Shown here: positions 5,329-6,799 of the stretch, piece after piece
Numbering within the stretch: position 1 is the stretch's first letter
Layout: each line of letters starts with the position of its first letter
Assembly: GCA_964455685.1 (NCBI GenBank)
Contig: CAYVZE010000108.1
Location: 1 to 6,799, forward strand
Direction of reading: 5' to 3'
Origin: ZC4RG30 sp964455685
GTDB lineage: Bacteria > Pseudomonadota > Gammaproteobacteria > Steroidobacterales > Steroidobacteraceae
DNA length: 6,799 bases
Notes under the pieces: generated by a model
Told to the model about the DNA's origin: nothing
The model's input: the letters and a program-made list of their open reading frames with translations, nothing else
Databases searched by the model: none
Position numbers and translations under genes: made by a program

Positions 5329-5826
5329 ATGAGCCAGGTCACTACGCCACCCAGGGCCACGGTCTGCCTGTGGTTCGAGAAGGACGCCGAATCCGCTGCA
5401 CGCTTCTATGCGGAGACATTCCCTGACAGCCGCGTGCGCAGCGTGGTGCACGCGCCCACCGACTTTCCCGACGGGCGCGAGGGCGATGTGCTGATGGTCG
5501 AATTCACCGTGCTGGGCATCGATTGCATCGGCATCAACGGCGGCCCGGCTTTCCGCCAGAGCGAAGCCTTCTCGTTCCTGATCTCCACCCGCGACCAGGC
5601 CGAGACCGACTTCTACTGGAACGCCATCGTCGGCAATGGCGGTGAGGAGAGCCAGTGCGGCTGGTGCAAGGACCGCTGGGGCGTGTCCTGGCAGGTGACG
5701 CCCAGGGTGCTCACCGAGACCGTCGGCGGCGAAGACCGCGCCGCGGCCAGGCGCGTGTTCGAGGCCATGATGAGCATGCGCAAGATCGACGTGGCCGCCA
5801 TCGAACGGGCGCGCCGCGGGCATTGA
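5329..5826 (+). CDS. PhnB-like VOC-family protein
   Basis: This 165-residue protein belongs to the PhnB / 3-demethylubiquinone-9 3-methyltransferase-like branch of the VOC fold. The name is historical and does not prove methyltransferase activity. Typical features are VCLWFEKDAESAARFYAE (12-29), FPDS (31-34), LGIDCIGINGGPAF (62-75), FSFLIST (81-87), ETDFYWNAI (92-100) and the signature QCGWCKDRWGVSWQV (109-123), including a C110-x-x-C113 pair. The start is fixed by AGGAGG at 5316-5321. The gene lies 61 bases after the two-domain VOC gene on the same strand, so it is probably the last gene of the TetR operon. The substrate is unknown. Confidence 0.92.
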   Translation: MSQVTTPPRATVCLWFEKDAESAARFYAETFPDSRVRSVVHAPTDFPDGREGDVLMVEFTVLGIDCIGINGGPAFRQSEAFSFLISTRDQAETDFYWNAIVGNGGEESQCGWCKDRWGVSWQVTPRVLTETVGGEDRAAARRVFEAMMSMRKIDVAAIERARRGH

Positions 5827-6021
5827 TCCCCGTCCGGGGCCCGGCCTCGCACGAGCAGGCCACCAGGCGGTGATCTGCCCCGGGGAGGGCCCTGCAGGTG
5901 AAAAGCCTGTCTCAGCGTGGATGACATCGCCACAGCCGCGGGGACTACATCCGGGACCGCCAGGTGCCGCTGGCGCTGCGCGCGCGAGAAGCCCAAGGTG
6001 CTGCTCCAAGGAGCACGCATC
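5827..6021. other. Intergenic region with a possible broken coding remnant
   Basis: This 195-base spacer contains no complete gene that I can support. Bases about 5917-5940 and 5943-5993 read as plausible protein in two frames that differ by one step (VDDIATAA, then DYIRDRQVPLALRAREA). The codons have G/C-rich third positions. The stretch then degrades before the Shine-Dalgarno of the next gene. It may be the decayed or frameshifted end of a small gene, or chance. A short CCCC/GGGG inverted repeat at 5828-5839 could contribute to termination after the PhnB-like gene, but it has no T tract. Confidence 0.3.
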
Positions 6022-6582
6022 ATGAACCAGGATTCACGCGACGAATTGCTGGAACCCGCCTGCCGCCGCACGCCGGCAGCGAACGAACCGCGCTACGCCT
6101 GGCGCCTCGCGGCCGGCGTGGCTGTGATCGGCATCGGCGCAGTGCTGTGGCGGCAGACGGATGCGCGGATGCCGGGCGAGCGAGCCGTGGTGCTGATGGC
6201 GTCGGCTGCAGCGGTGGCGCAGCAGGGAAGCAATGAGACAGCGGCCCCGGCCCCTGCCGCGCGCTCCCAGGCTGCCGATGCGCAGGCAGGCGCTGCCACC
6301 CTCTCCGAAGAAGAAGCCCTGCGCCTGCTGCGCGAGAACTTCCCCGTGCAGTACCAGAGCCGCGAACCGCACCGGCTGTGGCTGGTGCGCGATCCCGACG
6401 GCAGCGTGCTGCACTCCGGCGAGCTGCAGCCCACGCAGCAGTGGAGCCATGTGGAGGAGCAGCTGCGCGGCCTGCAGGGCCATACACCGGGCCCGTGGCG
6501 CACCGTGCGCGTGCGCAACGCGGCCGGCCAGCGGGTTGAGTTGTCCGTCGCCGACGTGGAGTTCGGGCAGGCCGATCGCTGA
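6022..6582 (+). CDS. Single-pass membrane protein of unknown function
   Basis: This is a 186-residue protein. A polar N-terminus of about 25 residues is followed by one membrane segment (WRLAAGVAVIGIGAVLW, about 27-43). Next comes an Ala/Pro/Gln-rich linker (about 58-95) and a compact C-terminal domain (about 97-183) with LSEEEALRLLRENFPVQY (in parts), HRLWLVRDPDGSVLHSG and a terminal strand RVELSVADVEF. The expected topology is N-in with the domain in the periplasm. I do not recognise the family. The ATG is fixed by AAGGAG (6008-6013) eight bases upstream; the in-frame GTG at 5917 lacks support. The single-TM anchor, flexible linker and small domain layout resembles that of TonB-like or membrane-sensor accessory proteins, but no specific motif supports that. 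Confidence 0.75.
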   Translation: MNQDSRDELLEPACRRTPAANEPRYAWRLAAGVAVIGIGAVLWRQTDARMPGERAVVLMASAAAVAQQGSNETAAPAPAARSQAADAQAGAATLSEEEALRLLRENFPVQYQSREPHRLWLVRDPDGSVLHSGELQPTQQWSHVEEQLRGLQGHTPGPWRTVRVRNAAGQRVELSVADVEFGQADR

Positions 6583-6584
6583 TC

Positions 6585-6623
6585 GCGGCCGAAGCCGCCA
6601 CAAATGCCGCTGGCGGTGGCCGC
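6585..6623 (+). terminator. Possible imperfect hairpin between the membrane-protein gene and recQ
   Basis: GCGGCC (6585-6590) and CGCCA (6596-6600) can pair with GGCCGC (6618-6623) and TGGCG (6611-6615), leaving an internal loop and a 10-base end loop. It starts two bases after the stop codon. No T run follows, so it may be a weak terminator or chance in GC-rich DNA. Confidence 0.25.
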
Positions 6624-6649
6624 GCGGGGTGGCTATCGTTCGCGCTCTC

Positions 6650-6799
6650 ATGGCAGATCCCTCCCGCGCCACCCGCATCCTTCGTGAAGTCTTCGGCTAC
6701 GATGCCTTCCGCGGCCAGCAGGCCGGGATCGTGCAGCACGTGGCCGAGGGCGGCGATGCGCTGGTACTGATGCCCACGGGCGGCGGCAAGTCGCTGTGC
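6650..6799 (+). CDS. recQ: ATP-dependent DNA helicase RecQ, N-terminal fragment
   Basis: RecQ is a 3'-5' DNA helicase that acts in recombination and in restart of stalled forks. Only the first 50 codons are in the window. They show the RecQ opening: helix RATRILREVFGYDAFRGQQ with the motif-0 region (FGYDAFRGQQAGIV) that contacts ATP, then the Walker A motif LMPTGGGKSLC at the window edge. The ATG at 6650 has no Shine-Dalgarno. A TATCGT about ten bases upstream could be a -10 for a nearly leaderless message. The gene continues beyond the window. Confidence 0.95.
   Translation, partial: MADPSRATRILREVFGYDAFRGQQAGIVQHVAEGGDALVLMPTGGGKSLC

Noticed and set aside
4407..5360. Long - strand open frame opposite the VOC genes
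   Set aside because: No recognisable domain; His/Arg-rich composition typical of the antisense of GC-rich genes.

Overview
The window is GC-rich DNA with strong G/C preference in third codon positions. It looks like chromosome from a gammaproteobacterium of the Xanthomonadaceae/Lysobacteraceae type (Lysobacter or Luteimonas-like). The basis is the style of the RecQ N-terminus, the run of small Sec lipoproteins, the histidine kinase type and the DUF6152-type protein. This placement is inference. A 100-N scaffold gap flanked by an exact 55-bp repeat shows that the sequence is a draft or metagenome assembly.

Layout, left to right. (1) Positions 1-607 hold the C-terminal ATP-binding half of a sensor histidine kinase, with an apparent one-base frameshift near position 57. 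(2) Positions 749-1668 hold a two-gene + strand unit: a small Pro/Asp-rich lipoprotein, then a lipoprotein Cu,Zn superoxide dismutase (sodC). (3) A META-domain (HslJ-like) lipoprotein converges on sodC from the - strand (1680-2135). (4) Positions 2300-3680 hold a - strand pair: a DUF6152-type exported protein and, overlapping it by ATGA, an uncharacterised exported protein whose gene is interrupted by the N gap. Collapsing the 55-bp repeat restores one open frame of 280 codons. (5) Divergently, 3805-5826 holds a TetR-family regulator, a two-domain VOC (glyoxalase-fold) protein overlapping it by ATGA, and a PhnB-like VOC protein. (6) Positions 6022-6582 encode a single-pass membrane protein of unknown function. 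(7) The window ends inside the start of recQ (6650 onward).

The most system-like part is the divergon at 2300-5826. A perfect 22-bp palindrome (3773-3794) lies inside a TTGACA-16-TATGTT promoter directly upstream of the TetR gene. The predicted transcript would begin almost at the ATG. The same site lies about 30 bp upstream of a candidate promoter for the opposite operon. This suggests one autoregulated TetR switch controlling two exported proteins of unknown function on one side and three VOC modules in two proteins on the other. The inducer and substrate cannot be read from the sequence. The exported DUF6152 protein is predicted to mature to an N-terminal His-His, which raises the possibility of metal binding.

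No tRNA, rRNA, CRISPR array, transposase or integrase was seen. No stretch of more than 300 bases lacks a gene. The largest intergenic spaces are 608-748, 2136-2299, 3681-3804 and 5827-6021.
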